Source: Chara braunii (lineage: Eukaryota; Streptophyta; Charophyceae; Charales; Characeae). From it: 62,527 nucleotides of DNA. The position numbers and the translations under genes were made by a program. A model generated the notes under the pieces. That model did not search any database. It was not told where the DNA came from and saw only the letters and a list, made by a program, of their open reading frames with translations. Below, in pieces: positions 32,550 to 45,112 of this stretch. Location: NCBI GenBank assembly GCA_003427395.1, contig BFEA01000300.1:808532-871058 (forward strand). Reading direction: 5' to 3'. Each line of letters starts with the position of its first letter. Position 1 is the stretch's first letter.

Positions 32550-34344
32550 ACTAGCTGCTACCAGCTACAACATGATGGTCAATAGTCACAATGCCTGGAA
32601 CGACTAATGATCAGTCCAAAGCCAAGCAAAAGAACACGGAAATGATTCGGGAGCGAGGCTGTATGAAAAACAGTTGCTGGAAAGGAAAACCACTCAAACA
32701 ATTTAGTTTCAAAACGGTGTCTGCTGGACGAAATTCCACAGGTCGTATCACCATTTTCCACAGAGGCTCCTGAGTAAAACGATTGCAGCAAAGAAGTGAC
32801 TTTCAACATAACACTTTATTGGCTGTCAAGGTAGAAGGACCAAGCAGATGCGCATACATTTGAGAGAGATGCGCATACATTTGAGAGAGAGGCGCATACA
32901 TTTGAGAGAGATGCGCATACATTTGAGAGAGATGCGCATACATTTGAGAGAGAGATGTGCATACATTTGAGAGAGAGATGCGCATACATTTGAGAGAGAG
33001 ATGCGCATACATTTGAGAGACTTTGTAAAACCCCTCTCCAGTGAGAAGAAAGTGTTGGAAACTTACCGACTTGACTAATCTCTGGCAAACATTCTGGCTG
33101 AAGTTCCAGTATCTCATCTCACTGTCACTGTCACAAGTCACCAGCGCATCATCATTTACAAAATCCAGGGACATTACAGCTGCGGTGTGCGGTGCCTCCA
33201 AGCTTACGACTGAGTAGTTTGCCTGCACAAGTCCAAATATGCAAGAAGTCAAGACACCAGCGCTTGCTATTGTGAATTGATCTTGAGCAACAGGCAAATT
33301 GCAGCAAGTGAGAAGGATATAAGAAAAAAAAAGTGATAAAAAAGAGAGTAATAGCAAGCAATAAAGACTTTTCACAATCCATTGGTTTATAGAAAATCCA
33401 TGTTTTAGGTGTTTCAAAATACATGACTTTCACAAAACGTATATAATAAAAGCAACTAATAACGCTGGTTACTATATCACATAGTTCAACCCTTTCAATC
33501 AACGTCCAGTTGAAGTCTTCTACCATTTATCTTGTTTGGCACTGTTTGCTGACGCAAGGCTGAGATGCTCACTCTCTTTCTCAGACCTGGCAGGGCATGC
33601 ATGTCGACTGGAAACCAAACCCCGAATCATATAGCCTGGCAGACCACATTCACAATCTCTGTCGGCCACAGACACCAGATGAGAAGTGCAGCAGCTTCCA
33701 GGAGTTCAAAAGACCACCTCTTGATCCAAAAGTTTACTAGAAAGGTGCTTGGCAGCCGAGCATGAAGTCGGCCACTCGTTCCGAGATGCATGGTAGCCGA
33801 TTGTGAAACATCCCAAAAGGAAGTCCAGAACATCCCGGAAGGAAACCAATGGCAACAACTTTAATCTCCAGCCTCTTTAGTTCTCCAGCACTGTTACAGT
33901 GCTCCATGTGAGTATATTATTCATGAATAATGTAAACCGTCTTTTGAGGGTTGTCATCTACTGGACAAAAACAAACGGACAGGTCAAAAGCACGACACTA
34001 CATTGCCAAGTGCTTGTCCCACGAAAACACAAGAGCAGTCAATGGCAACTTCATCACAGTGAGGTGGCTGATAATGCGAACGGGTGTAAATACTTACATT
34101 ATTTGGGTCCCATACTCGTACAGTTTTGTCAAACGATGACGTAGCAAATTTGGACGAATTGGGACTGAACCGGACATCAGTGATCAAGTTTGTATGCTCA
34201 TCCCAGGAGTGTTTGAACTCAAACGTTTCTTTCCCTTGCTCCATTCCCCATAAGATCACCTGCACATACAAGCAAGGAGTTTTGGTGCTACACAGATAAG
34301 AAAACCATACCACACAAAGTGATCCTAACTCTTCCCCCACCCCC

Positions 34345-34381
<37 letters not shown>

Positions 34382-37300
34382 GTGTGTGTGGGTGTGGGTG
34401 TGTGTGTGAACCATGTGTGTGTTTAAACCAGTCCCATATCCAAATGAAGATGCTCCAATAGCCCAAGATATTTCATGTAAATACCAGCACAGATTGCATT
34501 GCAAAAGGCGTATGCAACAGCAACTGCTGAAATCCTTCCAGTTGCCTTACTCACGGGAGATTATTAGAGCAGCTCTCCAAAAATGTTCCTTTTATGATGA
34601 CAAGTGAACATCATCTTGGCATTGCATAATAAGAGGTCACCAACTTCAGCATTGTACCTTGATGGAACAAAACATACAACCCAGCGCGAAATTGGGGACC
34701 ATTCGTGTTTTCAAAACGACAGAGAGAAAAGCTCGCCAGAATTCAGTCACCACGACTCACCAGTGCAAAGAAAAGACGAACAGAAGAACCATCACGTTTG
34801 CCATCCCGCAGGAGAACAAGACCCCTGAGTTCCAATATATAAAATCACATCATGGACCGGATCCTATTTCATACAATCAATCACCAATTCCCACCATCCA
34901 GTCCAATATATAGAATCAGATCATGGACCTCAAGCTGTCACATTAGCCTCGGCTTATACTGACGCATGCTATCTACTCCTTACGAAAGACGGTAGTCTCA
35001 GCTTCAGCAACACATCTGACCAGGGCGTTGAACCGACTTATGAGATCTAGTCCTTGCATAGTCAAAAGCCTCACCTTTAGCTGCTGCACTCTATTGACTC
35101 TTAACATAGATAAGAGCTTCAGCGTGAGCTGAGCTGACGCACAGTGTCCATTCGGACAGAACTTCACAGTAGGCTGACGCACAGTGTGTTATCAAAGGGA
35201 ATTCTATCATTTAGAATCCAAGATAGAACAGAGGTAAAGAAAGAGCCTCATTAAGCTGTTCTCAGAAGATTGAAACCTACCTTCTTGTCATGCCCCGCGC
35301 TAGCTAGCATCTTGCCATCCTGGGAGAAGTGACAGCAGACCACTTTGTTCGCACTCCCAGAAAGAGTCTGCACCTCCTTGAAGGAAAAACCTGAAGCAAT
35401 TGGCTCTGCTCAGTGTGCATATATGACAATGCTGCAGAAACCTCAACAGATTTTACAGTGGAAAGCAGGCAAGAAGCAAGAAATAAAAAACGGCTAAGAC
35501 AGAAAATGATGGCTGGGCAGAGACCCCTGCCATCTAGCCTTTTAAGTAATCACATTGCCTGCATACAATTGCATTCACAGCAAAGACGACTCCAAGAGGA
35601 AATCCCAAAAACGTTCACCAACCAAGGAGTTGCCAAATGGTTCCGACGTGGTACGAATTGGCATGCTCTATGTCCATGTGCAACATGTGACAAGCATAGG
35701 TTTTCTCATTCATGTAAGCAATCCTAGTACACACCCCGCTTGGAATCCAGCATGCAGCAAGCAGACATAGTGCCTTATAAGCACTTGACAAGTAACAGGC
35801 AGTTAATCGCTGGAGCTCATAACAAGTACAAGCTATCTTTTATCCGCAATCCTTGAACACATCAGGAGTGTGATTCTGCATGCAATAGATACATCGCAAC
35901 CGCACTTGGCACGCGAAGCTAGTCGCATATCACATGCAACAAAAAAGACCGGCTGACTTATAAGCAATAATGCAGGTGATCCCTGTAGCTCAAAATAAGT
36001 AAAAGATGTCAAACATCCGCAAGCCTTGCACAAATCACGCCTGCAATTCAGCATATATTAGATTGGTAGGCTGTGGCAGAAGCAACGGTCAGGGGTCAAA
36101 TGCAACTACCTTCCTCCCCTCTGTCGGTTTGATTCATGCCGCAGTCACAATGTTGCACTCGAGCACACGCGACATCAATAAACAACTGATCCTCTCTCGC
36201 ACAGAGGCACACGCCCCTCGATCACATGTACCACTCACTCCATGGAGCACACGCGACATCGATAAACAACTGATCCTCTCTCGCACAGAGGCACACGCCC
36301 CTCGATCACATGTTCTATTCCAGAAAGAGCACACTCTACCAGCTGCTTTTGTTATTTTTATTTATTCCTACCAGCACTTCTGTTCCTCTTTTTATTTATT
36401 CCTACCAGCACTTCTGTTCTTTTTATTTATTCCTACCAGCTGCCTTGATTCTTTTTATTTCTCACTGTCATCTACCTTTCTAATTGTGGCATTAAGAGGC
36501 CCCTATGGCTTACTCGCAATCCTGTCCTGACAGTTGGAGCTTAGTCCGGTCAATACCTCTGTTTGATTATATGGCACAGACAAGCAGAGACACCAATCAA
36601 TTCAGCAGGGACACAAATCAATTCAGCACAAAAACGAGAGCCACATCACATCAGTTGGAGCTTAGTCCGGTCAATACCTCTGTTTGATTATATGGCACAG
36701 ACAAGCAGAGACACCAATCAATTCAGCAGGGACACAAATCAATTAAGCACAGAAACGAGAGCCACATCACATCAGCCAGCACCCGTCCTTCGGGACATCC
36801 GTTACTGGAACGATATGGAGAAGATTCCGAGGGCCCCTGGGCAAGGGTGACAACAAATCGAGAAACGCATCAGCCAGCACCATGAACCCAGGGCCAGTGC
36901 CACTTAGTAGGTATATCAGAGTGAAAAATCACTGCAACTCCTGTACGTCCAACAACAAGTGCATCCATCCTGAATGCAATTCGATACTGTCTCGTCAGTA
37001 CACCTCGTGTCGGCCCTCATCCGGGAAGGAAAGAATATGTGCACAGAACAGAACAGAACAGAACAGCACAGAACAGTTCCGAAAGTTTACAAGTAATGTA
37101 AACTGAGAGCCTAAGAAAAGAACAGCAGTGCTTTAGATGAAGAGAAGCACACAAAGCAATGGGGAAAATGCATGCAGCTGGGAGCCTGAGAATCAAACAT
37201 TTGGAAAGAACAATTCATGAGTGTTGCCAGCAGGCTAAGCTTGAGTGATGACAGACTTTAGAGGTCAAAGAGAAGGAAAAGCATCATCCTCTCCACGCAA

Positions 37301-40300
37301 ACAATCAGGATTTCCTTGAGCCGATATGCCATGATCTTCACCAGAGAAATCCAGTCTTACAACAACAGAAAGGCAGCCTCATATGCCTCAACCAGTTCTT
37401 TTCGACTCTTTCAAAAGAGGCAGCCTCACCTGCCTCGTTCAGTTCTTTTCAACTCTTTCACGAGGCACAGACAGCCATCAGGACCCACCTGTCATACCTT
37501 TGGCAATATCCATGTTGTGCCCTGCAGGGCTTCTTTTGCTGTTTCCAAATAGCGAGTCCCTTGGATCTGCCTCCTCTGCCGACAGGAAGGATTCAACATT
37601 GTCATCCAATGACGCATCTTCTGCAAACCTATCATCGTTCTGTCGCAGACAGACAACATCAGCAGAAAGGCCATTTGTCAGAAACAGTATTCATCCCGAC
37701 CGGGTATTGCTACCACTCTTGATACAAAGATAGCAGCTCTCTGCCATTTGTCAGAAATGGTATTCATCCTGAGCAAATACCGATTACCACTAACCAATCA
37801 TGAATGCACGAGGGATCAGAAAGGGAAAGGTGTAAAATCACCATTCTGAGGGAGGCTGACACCATCACCACTGTCGACAATCAACTGTTTTTCAAATATT
37901 GGGTTTTACACACAGACTACCAAGTTCCCTGCCAACGTCCAAGAACGGCCTCATACACAAACGTAAACCAGAAATTCATTATGGGAGAAATCATAGCCAG
38001 AATAATAGCCTGATTGGCACATACAATACCATTGGGTGAGAACCCATACCCAGAATGATAGCCTGATTGGCACATAGAACACCGACCTTAACAACAGGAT
38101 TGAGACGCTCCCCAGAGGGAGACAAACTTCAGCAGTATATTCTGATCTGGGCAGCCTGGACCCTGCAGGTCCACCTGGCAGGGCAACCAAGCGGCGCCAG
38201 CTGGACCGGACCAATTTATCACAAACAAAGAATGAAGTGATCGGGAAACTGCCCAGGGTTATTTCAGGCCCTTTCTGATGGTCAAGCAGGCACCATGAAG
38301 CCGAGTTCAGGACCCCAGCACCCACGCAGCAGCAAGCATTTCATTTTCCACCGCATTGGTGCCCTCTTATATTTTCCCAAGTCTCGTTTTCCTTGTGTTC
38401 ATCTTTTCTGATTTTATTTTGCCAGGGATGCACCAGGTCTTTACCCCCCCCAGGGCTGTCCCATAGAGTGGGCCGTAGGGTCTCGAGGGCAAAGCAGCGT
38501 AGGTCAGTAGGTCTCGGTACCGAAGTGTCGTAGGTCGATCCCCGACAAGAAAAGCCCAGAAGCGTCCAGTCCAGTCCAACAGTCCCAAGTCCACTTTTGC
38601 AGGATGTCCCAGAAAAGTCCAGAAGCTACCAGACCGACAAAGTGTTTGCAGCAGATGGGTGAATGCCCCAAGCCGATAAAATCTGACGCTGTGTCTAGTG
38701 AAAGGATTCATGCTGTAGACACCCAGTCCCGGCCCCAGGGTGCCGACAAGTCCCAAGTCCCAGGGCTGTCCCGTATGGTAGGCCGTAGGGTGAGGGCAAA
38801 GCGTGGTAGGTCAGTAGGTGTCGGTACCGAACCGCCGTAGGTCGCTCCCCGACAAGAAAAGGCCAGAAGCGTCCAGTCCAGTCCAACAGTCCCAAGTCCA
38901 ATTTTGCAGGATGTCCCAGAAAAGTCCAGAAAGAAGCTACCAGACCGACAAAATGTTTGCAGCAGAGAGGCCGTGGCCGACCGGTACCCATCTGAAGCAA
39001 GCCAAGCCAAGCCAAGCCAAGTCCTATATTTAGCTGCAACAGTGCAGCGGATCATGACTTGTTCAGTTGCAAGATGCGGAAGTGCTGCTGCTGCTTGTGT
39101 GTTAAGGCAACTTGGGCACTGTGAACCTGAAGAAGAAGAGAGCGCTTGAGAGAGACTCCATAGCTAGGCTAGGCGAAGAGAAGGAGGACGGCGGCCATAG
39201 CCACCGATGTGTGAGCAACCTGAGTGGGTGTATCCAGGGTAACGATCCAGGGCCGCCGAGGTGTGAGCAACCTGAGTGCGTATCCAGGGTAACAATCCAG
39301 GGTAGAGAGAGAAAGAGACGAGAGAGAAAGTGAGGCAGAGCGAGTCAAGTAAAAGAGAGAGAGAGAGAGAGCAGGGAGAAGCCGTAGCCGCTATCCGGTT
39401 GAGACCCGTTCTGTGTGTGTGTTCGGCAGAGCCGCTGGAGACGAAAATTCTTGTATGTTGATAATAACATTGGAGACGGCATCTTCAAGTGTTGATTGCA
39501 TCTCGATTTGGCTTCTCACGTGTGAACTCTCATGTAAATGTTCATTGACATATGCAAGTTGAACTTGACGAGTACTTGGCTCACTTCACTAGCATGTCCG
39601 TGGATTATATACTTCACTCAATGATGGTCGTGCGCATGAAGAACAGAAACGGAAAAGGTCGTGCGCATGAAGAACAGAAACGGAAAAATCAACCAATGAA
39701 CTCTCGTTTTTCACCAAGATTATTCAATCCATTCATCACCTCGATGAGTGGAAGAAGGCTCCACTGAGCGGAACTGACGAATATTGTGACTTCATTAAAA
39801 TCAGAGCCGATGAGCATTTGCAGTTCGGCACGTGCAAAATATGAAAGAGGAGCAATGCAACCAGTGTGACAACATCCCCACCAGTAGAAAGGAGATCAAA
39901 ATCTACATAAACAAAAAGAAAAAGAGATGAAAGCAATAGAGTGACACGACGACCTGCAGATGTGAGAAGACGACACCACAGCAGTAACACAAACAAAAAC
40001 CAAAGAAAGGTACATGATAAAGAAGAAGCACTCGAAGGACAAAGTAATATCACATCATCATCTTTCCCTTTTTTTATATAAATCATCTAGAGCGAAACGG
40101 GTATGCCCCGATGAAGAGAAGATGTTGGCCCAAAGAGAACTATACAACTACGATCTCTCTGCCCGGTCCCTCTCGCCATCTCTTCCTCCCTCACTTTCCC
40201 GTTCTCTTGCAATTCTTCCCCTTCCATTAAAGAAAGTCCAATGCCCTCTTATGCAATCCCCGCCCCTCTCTCTGACCTGTCCCTCTGACCATCTCTTTCT

Positions 40301-43300
40301 CCTTTGCTTTCCTGTTCTCTCGCTATTTTCCTCTTTGAATCCCTCTCTCTCACTCCAGGGGAATGCGGACAGTCATTAATGACAGCCCAATGCCCACTCA
40401 TGCACTCCCCACCCCTTCTCCGTTTACCCTGTCCCTCTCACCATCTCTTCCTCCCTCACTTTCCCATTTTCTTGGTATTCTCCTCTTTGCATCCCCCTCT
40501 CTCTCACTCCAGGGGGATGCGCTGCATCGTTAACGACACCCAAATGCACCTCCTGCCACCTCTCTCTCTCCCCCCCCCCTCTCTCTCTCCCTCACACACA
40601 CACAGACACTCAGTCTTCCCTATCTGCTGGAATTTGTCTTTCTTCCTCATCCGTGGCGTCCCTTCCGCCTGTTCAATTCCATCTTTCAACTTGTGCCCTC
40701 CATCCCCCTTCCCAACCTTCCCCCCAGCAATCCACATTTCCCCATCCTCCTCTCTCCTTGTGCTGTGCCCGTGACCTCTATATTTCCATCTCTCTCCAAG
40801 CCTCTCCTCCGTTTGGGATCATCTTTGAGCTCCTGCCCCTCCAATACTCGATGTGGCCCCTGCGGATCTCGCATGCCCTTTCCTCTCTTCCTCTCTCTGT
40901 CACTCTATCTTCATTGCTATCTCCATCACCTGCATATCCACATTTACCCTATCCCTCTCGTGATTCAGGCCCTTCATCATTATCCGGCTCTCTCCTTTCC
41001 TCGCAACCTGTTCCCCCTCACTCCATGCAGAGCCCTTCTACCCTCCTTGCAATATCTTCTTCCCCACCTTGTCCAGATCCCCGTACACGACCTGCATTCC
41101 TCACACTTGGCTCGGCATCCTTTCTCCTTCGCCTCATTTGTTCCTGCATCCTCACTGTGAGTGGCTGACATTCCGACCTTCTCCTCGTCTCAATGCCACA
41201 TCCTGACAGACACCCTCCCAATCCGCAATGCCTATCCCCTTCATTGCAAATTAGGGACCCGGCCTACATCCTCCTCTCATTTACTTCAGGGCCCTCCTTG
41301 ACGTCTTCTCCCTGCACAACCTCCTTAACATCCCCAAACTTACCAATCCTGACTGGCCAAATCCTGACCCTCTCCTCCTGATCCCACATCCTGACCCTCC
41401 CCCTTCGTCTTTCTCATGCTACCCCAACCCTCCCCCTCAAAAATTAGATGGCGTCTTACTCCTGCCCGCATAACCAGACACTTGACCTCCCACATTCACA
41501 GCATGATCCCCGTCTGATAGTTGTTCTGCACAAATCCTGTCTAACTTGCGACATATCACCCCTGCAAAAAATGGAGTTGCAGCCCTGAACGAATGGAAGG
41601 ATGGAGGGAGGGAGGAGGGAGGAGGTATGAGGGGCAGAGAGAGAGACAGAGAGGGTGCACGTCTCCACGCTAGGAAACCCACCTATTTCACTTTTAGGCA
41701 AGTGTCAGCAACTCTCCACTTCCTCATGGACAACACCTCTGATCGAGGGACAAGGGATCGAGGGACGAGGGACGAGGGACGAGGGAGGGAGGGAGAGAGG
41801 GCGCACTTCGCCACACTGCACGAACTATCCGGATCTTCAAGCACAACACCGCAGGCACACAGACAGATAGAGGAGAGAAAGCCTCGCACCCGTTAAGGCT
41901 GTTTGAATGCAACCAGACACAGGTTCAAACAGCCGTGGCCATATGCCATCCGAGGAGCCGCAGCAGTGCCCCATTTGGGAGGGTTTAGTTCTTGTTTCAA
42001 GTATCCACGGGTCCCTTCCATCCCATCTGAAAATCTCACGGCCACAGCATGACCACATAAAAAAATTGAACTAAACATCCCCCCCAAGTGGGGCACTGCC
42101 ACCAGTCAGTTCAGTGATGGTATCCCCAGGCCACCAGTCAGTCGGTGATGGTATCCCCAGGCCACCAGTCAGTCGGTGATGGTATCCCCAGGCTGTCCTC
42201 TCCCCTCCCCCCCCACCCCACCCCCACACACAAAAGGACTAAAGCTGCATCACTCACCAACAGCCCAAACGGCAAAAATTACAGTGGTGTATCTTTGTGT
42301 GCTCTAGCGGAAGATTCATTCTCACTTTGCACATTTGGTGAGTGATGCGGCGAGGCGCATAGCCACTACCCCCAAAAGGCAAAAAAAGAACAGAGTGAAA
42401 CAAAACCAAAAAAAAAGAAAAAAAGAAAAAAAAAACAACCTCCGCATACTGGGCCTCGACGCACCACTAAACAAGAGCGAAACAGAAAAGAAAAGAAAAG
42501 CGAAACGGCCTTCAGATACTGGGCCTCGACGCACCACCGACCAACAAATTTGGTCAGTGGTGCATCAAGGCAAAGTATCTGGAGGTCGTTTTCTTCTTTT
42601 TTTTTGCGCTCCCCTTTTTCCACCTTTTGGGGATTGTGACAGCTGTTGGGTGATCCACTGAGGCCCATCACGACATGGAGCGTTCATTCACCTTTTGTTT
42701 TCTTTTTTTCACGGTGAGATAGTCGCACTTCCCGTAGTTCCTTTTTTTCAGTAGGGTTTTCAGCCCCGCCATTGATAGAGGCCGAAAATCCGCTGCTTAT
42801 CGGACGGTCCATCTCACAGATGGGCAGAATCTGGTCAGGGTAGGTCATACCATTACACCCAACCGGAAGAACTTTAATAGAAGGTAGTAGATGTACCCAG
42901 CGTTGCAACCTGTGCAAAATTTGAGGAACCAAACTCAGTATCTTACATTTCAGACAGAAGCAACCCTCTCGCAACAAATCTCAGACTTGACATACTGTTC
43001 CATGGAGAAGGACAACGGATTCTGCACAGTCTTGCTTAGCACAATTCAAATCCGCCATCTGAAAAAAAAATACAACATCGAGGGCACTTTCAAACCCGCC
43101 AGGAAAAGACCGTGCCCAGCCTGCTCAGCCGGTTGGACATTATGACATNTCTTCATGGACAATTACCCACACCTTAGCAGCAACACAAATGGGAAAGATA
43201 ACACATCGTCCTTCACACGGAAACCCCCNNGNNAANNNCNNNCCAGCCTGCTCAGCCGGTTGGACATTATGACATGTCTTCATGGACAATTACCCACACC

Positions 43301-45067
43301 TTAGCAGCAACACAAATGGGAAAGATAACACATCGTCCTTCACACGGATTTTTCTGGCTGCAATGGAAACATGGGCAGAAGGGAAGGCATGACAAGCCTC
43401 AGGTAGTTACCATAAGGTGCCACTCACCAATTGATTGGTTGGGGATGTAAGGCCCCCTGTTCCATCGGCTGCAAACATAAGAGCGGTGTGCTTATTGCTC
43501 ATGCTACTCGAATGATGAAGTCCACTCACAGCACCCATACTCATCGACATGACATCCCCAGGAGTATGCGGCGTAGAAGGGGCTGATGTAGGGGAGGGTC
43601 CTGTCCCAGTATTTGCTGTGCCTGTGCTGTTGGCCGGGCCTGACGAAGTTGCTGGCTGTTTGCGTTTCCTTCCCGATGTTGACTTTGAAACACTCTTCTG
43701 CTGACTCATCACAGAAGACTGCCAACCATATCAAGAATACAGTTAGATCAAAATTGCCAGGGACTCAGGGAGGCCATCACTCACTCAGAGAACCCATCCC
43801 AACCCTTATGGCCCTGCAACAAAAAGCAAACAGAACGATGGAGCTAATCTATGTAAATTGCACAAGGCACCACCTTACACAAGCGGGGAGTGTGCACCGG
43901 ACCCAACTCAGAGGCCATATCATCCCTGAAACGTAGCTAAGCATGTTACACCAGACATAAAATGTACCCAGGCGTTGGCCATAGCAACTTTGACACGTCA
44001 TGTGTACCAGTTTCGCTGGTTGTTACCACCAGCAGTCCCCATGCACAGATTCTCCAGCAACCCAAGCACCATGCACATTCCCACCCATGCACAGACGCAG
44101 ACATCAGATGTCTGCGTATGTAGTATGTAGAGGTATGCACACACAGTCGGCCTACTGCACAAATCCAGTACACAGGAGACAAGTCATTCAGAATGTTCGT
44201 AGACCCCAGCGAAAAGAAAACTAGTGACCCACCATGCTCTCAAACAATGCAGATCGACATAGGAACTTGTCCACGTGCAGAATGGTTGCCCTACATCGAC
44301 ATGCCATTGCCACATCAACTACCGATTACTTCCCATTCTCGGTTTTGGTGACAAATCAATGAAATTAACAGCAGCCAAACATAACGGCCCCTCTTCCTCA
44401 TGGCAGTCACCTGGTGCACGTCGAGATATGAAATTCCAAATTGACAAACCAAACAGCAAAGAATTGGCAAAATTAATATCCTCCACTGAACCAGCCCTTC
44501 AAGGCTATCCAAACCAACAAATACAGTAGTACTCCCACAACGTATCCCCCATAGCACCCTCACAAAGGGTACCCTTACGAAGAGTCGGCAGCCACATGAT
44601 CTTCGTTTGCTTCTAGTTTACCCTAAATAAGAACCAAAACATCGAGATGTGTTATCCCGTTATTCTGGAAATACCAAATCCCGACCCTCTTATACGTCCC
44701 GTTCCACCAGAATTTGATTTCAATGCAAAATTTCTCTTCATTAAGAACACGCACACACTTGGACAACCACACATAACTCTAGGGTAAGGGGCACAAGGAG
44801 GAAGTCCACGCAACTTTGGCGCGTCCAACCCATGATACCATGCTAGTTGACAAACTATAATTCATTCACAGTTCTGTAATATAGAGCCAGCACAGCAAAC
44901 AATTTGTAATTAGGACGATGGAAAGGCAACCTTTATATGCAACCATAACAATCACCATGCCACATAATAAAGACTAAACCAGAAAGGAGCAGAAAGTCCT
45001 CCTATGAGGATAGGACTCGAGAGCAGCATTTACAATGTGCACATCATCTCTGAAGGGTTCTCTCCAC

Positions 45068-45112
<45 letters not shown>

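Larger units (their letters stand above)
30863..33066 (-). other. LEUNIG-type intron, 2204 bp
   Basis: Contains a U6 snRNA pseudogene (31354-31419), a 174-bp tandem duplication (31640-31987), a TC microsatellite (32508-32545) and a 21-24-bp minisatellite (32846-33019) close behind the 5' splice site. Confidence 0.8.
37640..43427 (-). other. LEUNIG-type intron, 5788 bp, longest
   Basis: Carries many local duplications: about 205 bp repeated at 38451 and 38761; a GTGTGAGCAACCTGAGTG block near 39208 and 39261; a GTCGTGCGCATGAAGAACAG block twice near 39627-39685; three CT-rich units at 40150-40540; and a roughly 31-34-bp unit three times at 42105-42195. A gapped assembly duplication lies at 43116-43348. 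The pyrimidine-rich 40.1-41.4 kb part gives long but meaningless open frames. Confidence 0.75.

Noticed and set aside
32846-33019. CRISPR-like array of regular 21-24-bp units
   Set aside because: Units are contiguous with no unique spacers, and the context is a plant intron: a minisatellite.
40014-41168. Long Ser/Pro/Leu-rich open frames on the plus strand
   Set aside because: Produced by pyrimidine-rich DNA without stop codons; no domain, and they lie within an intron.
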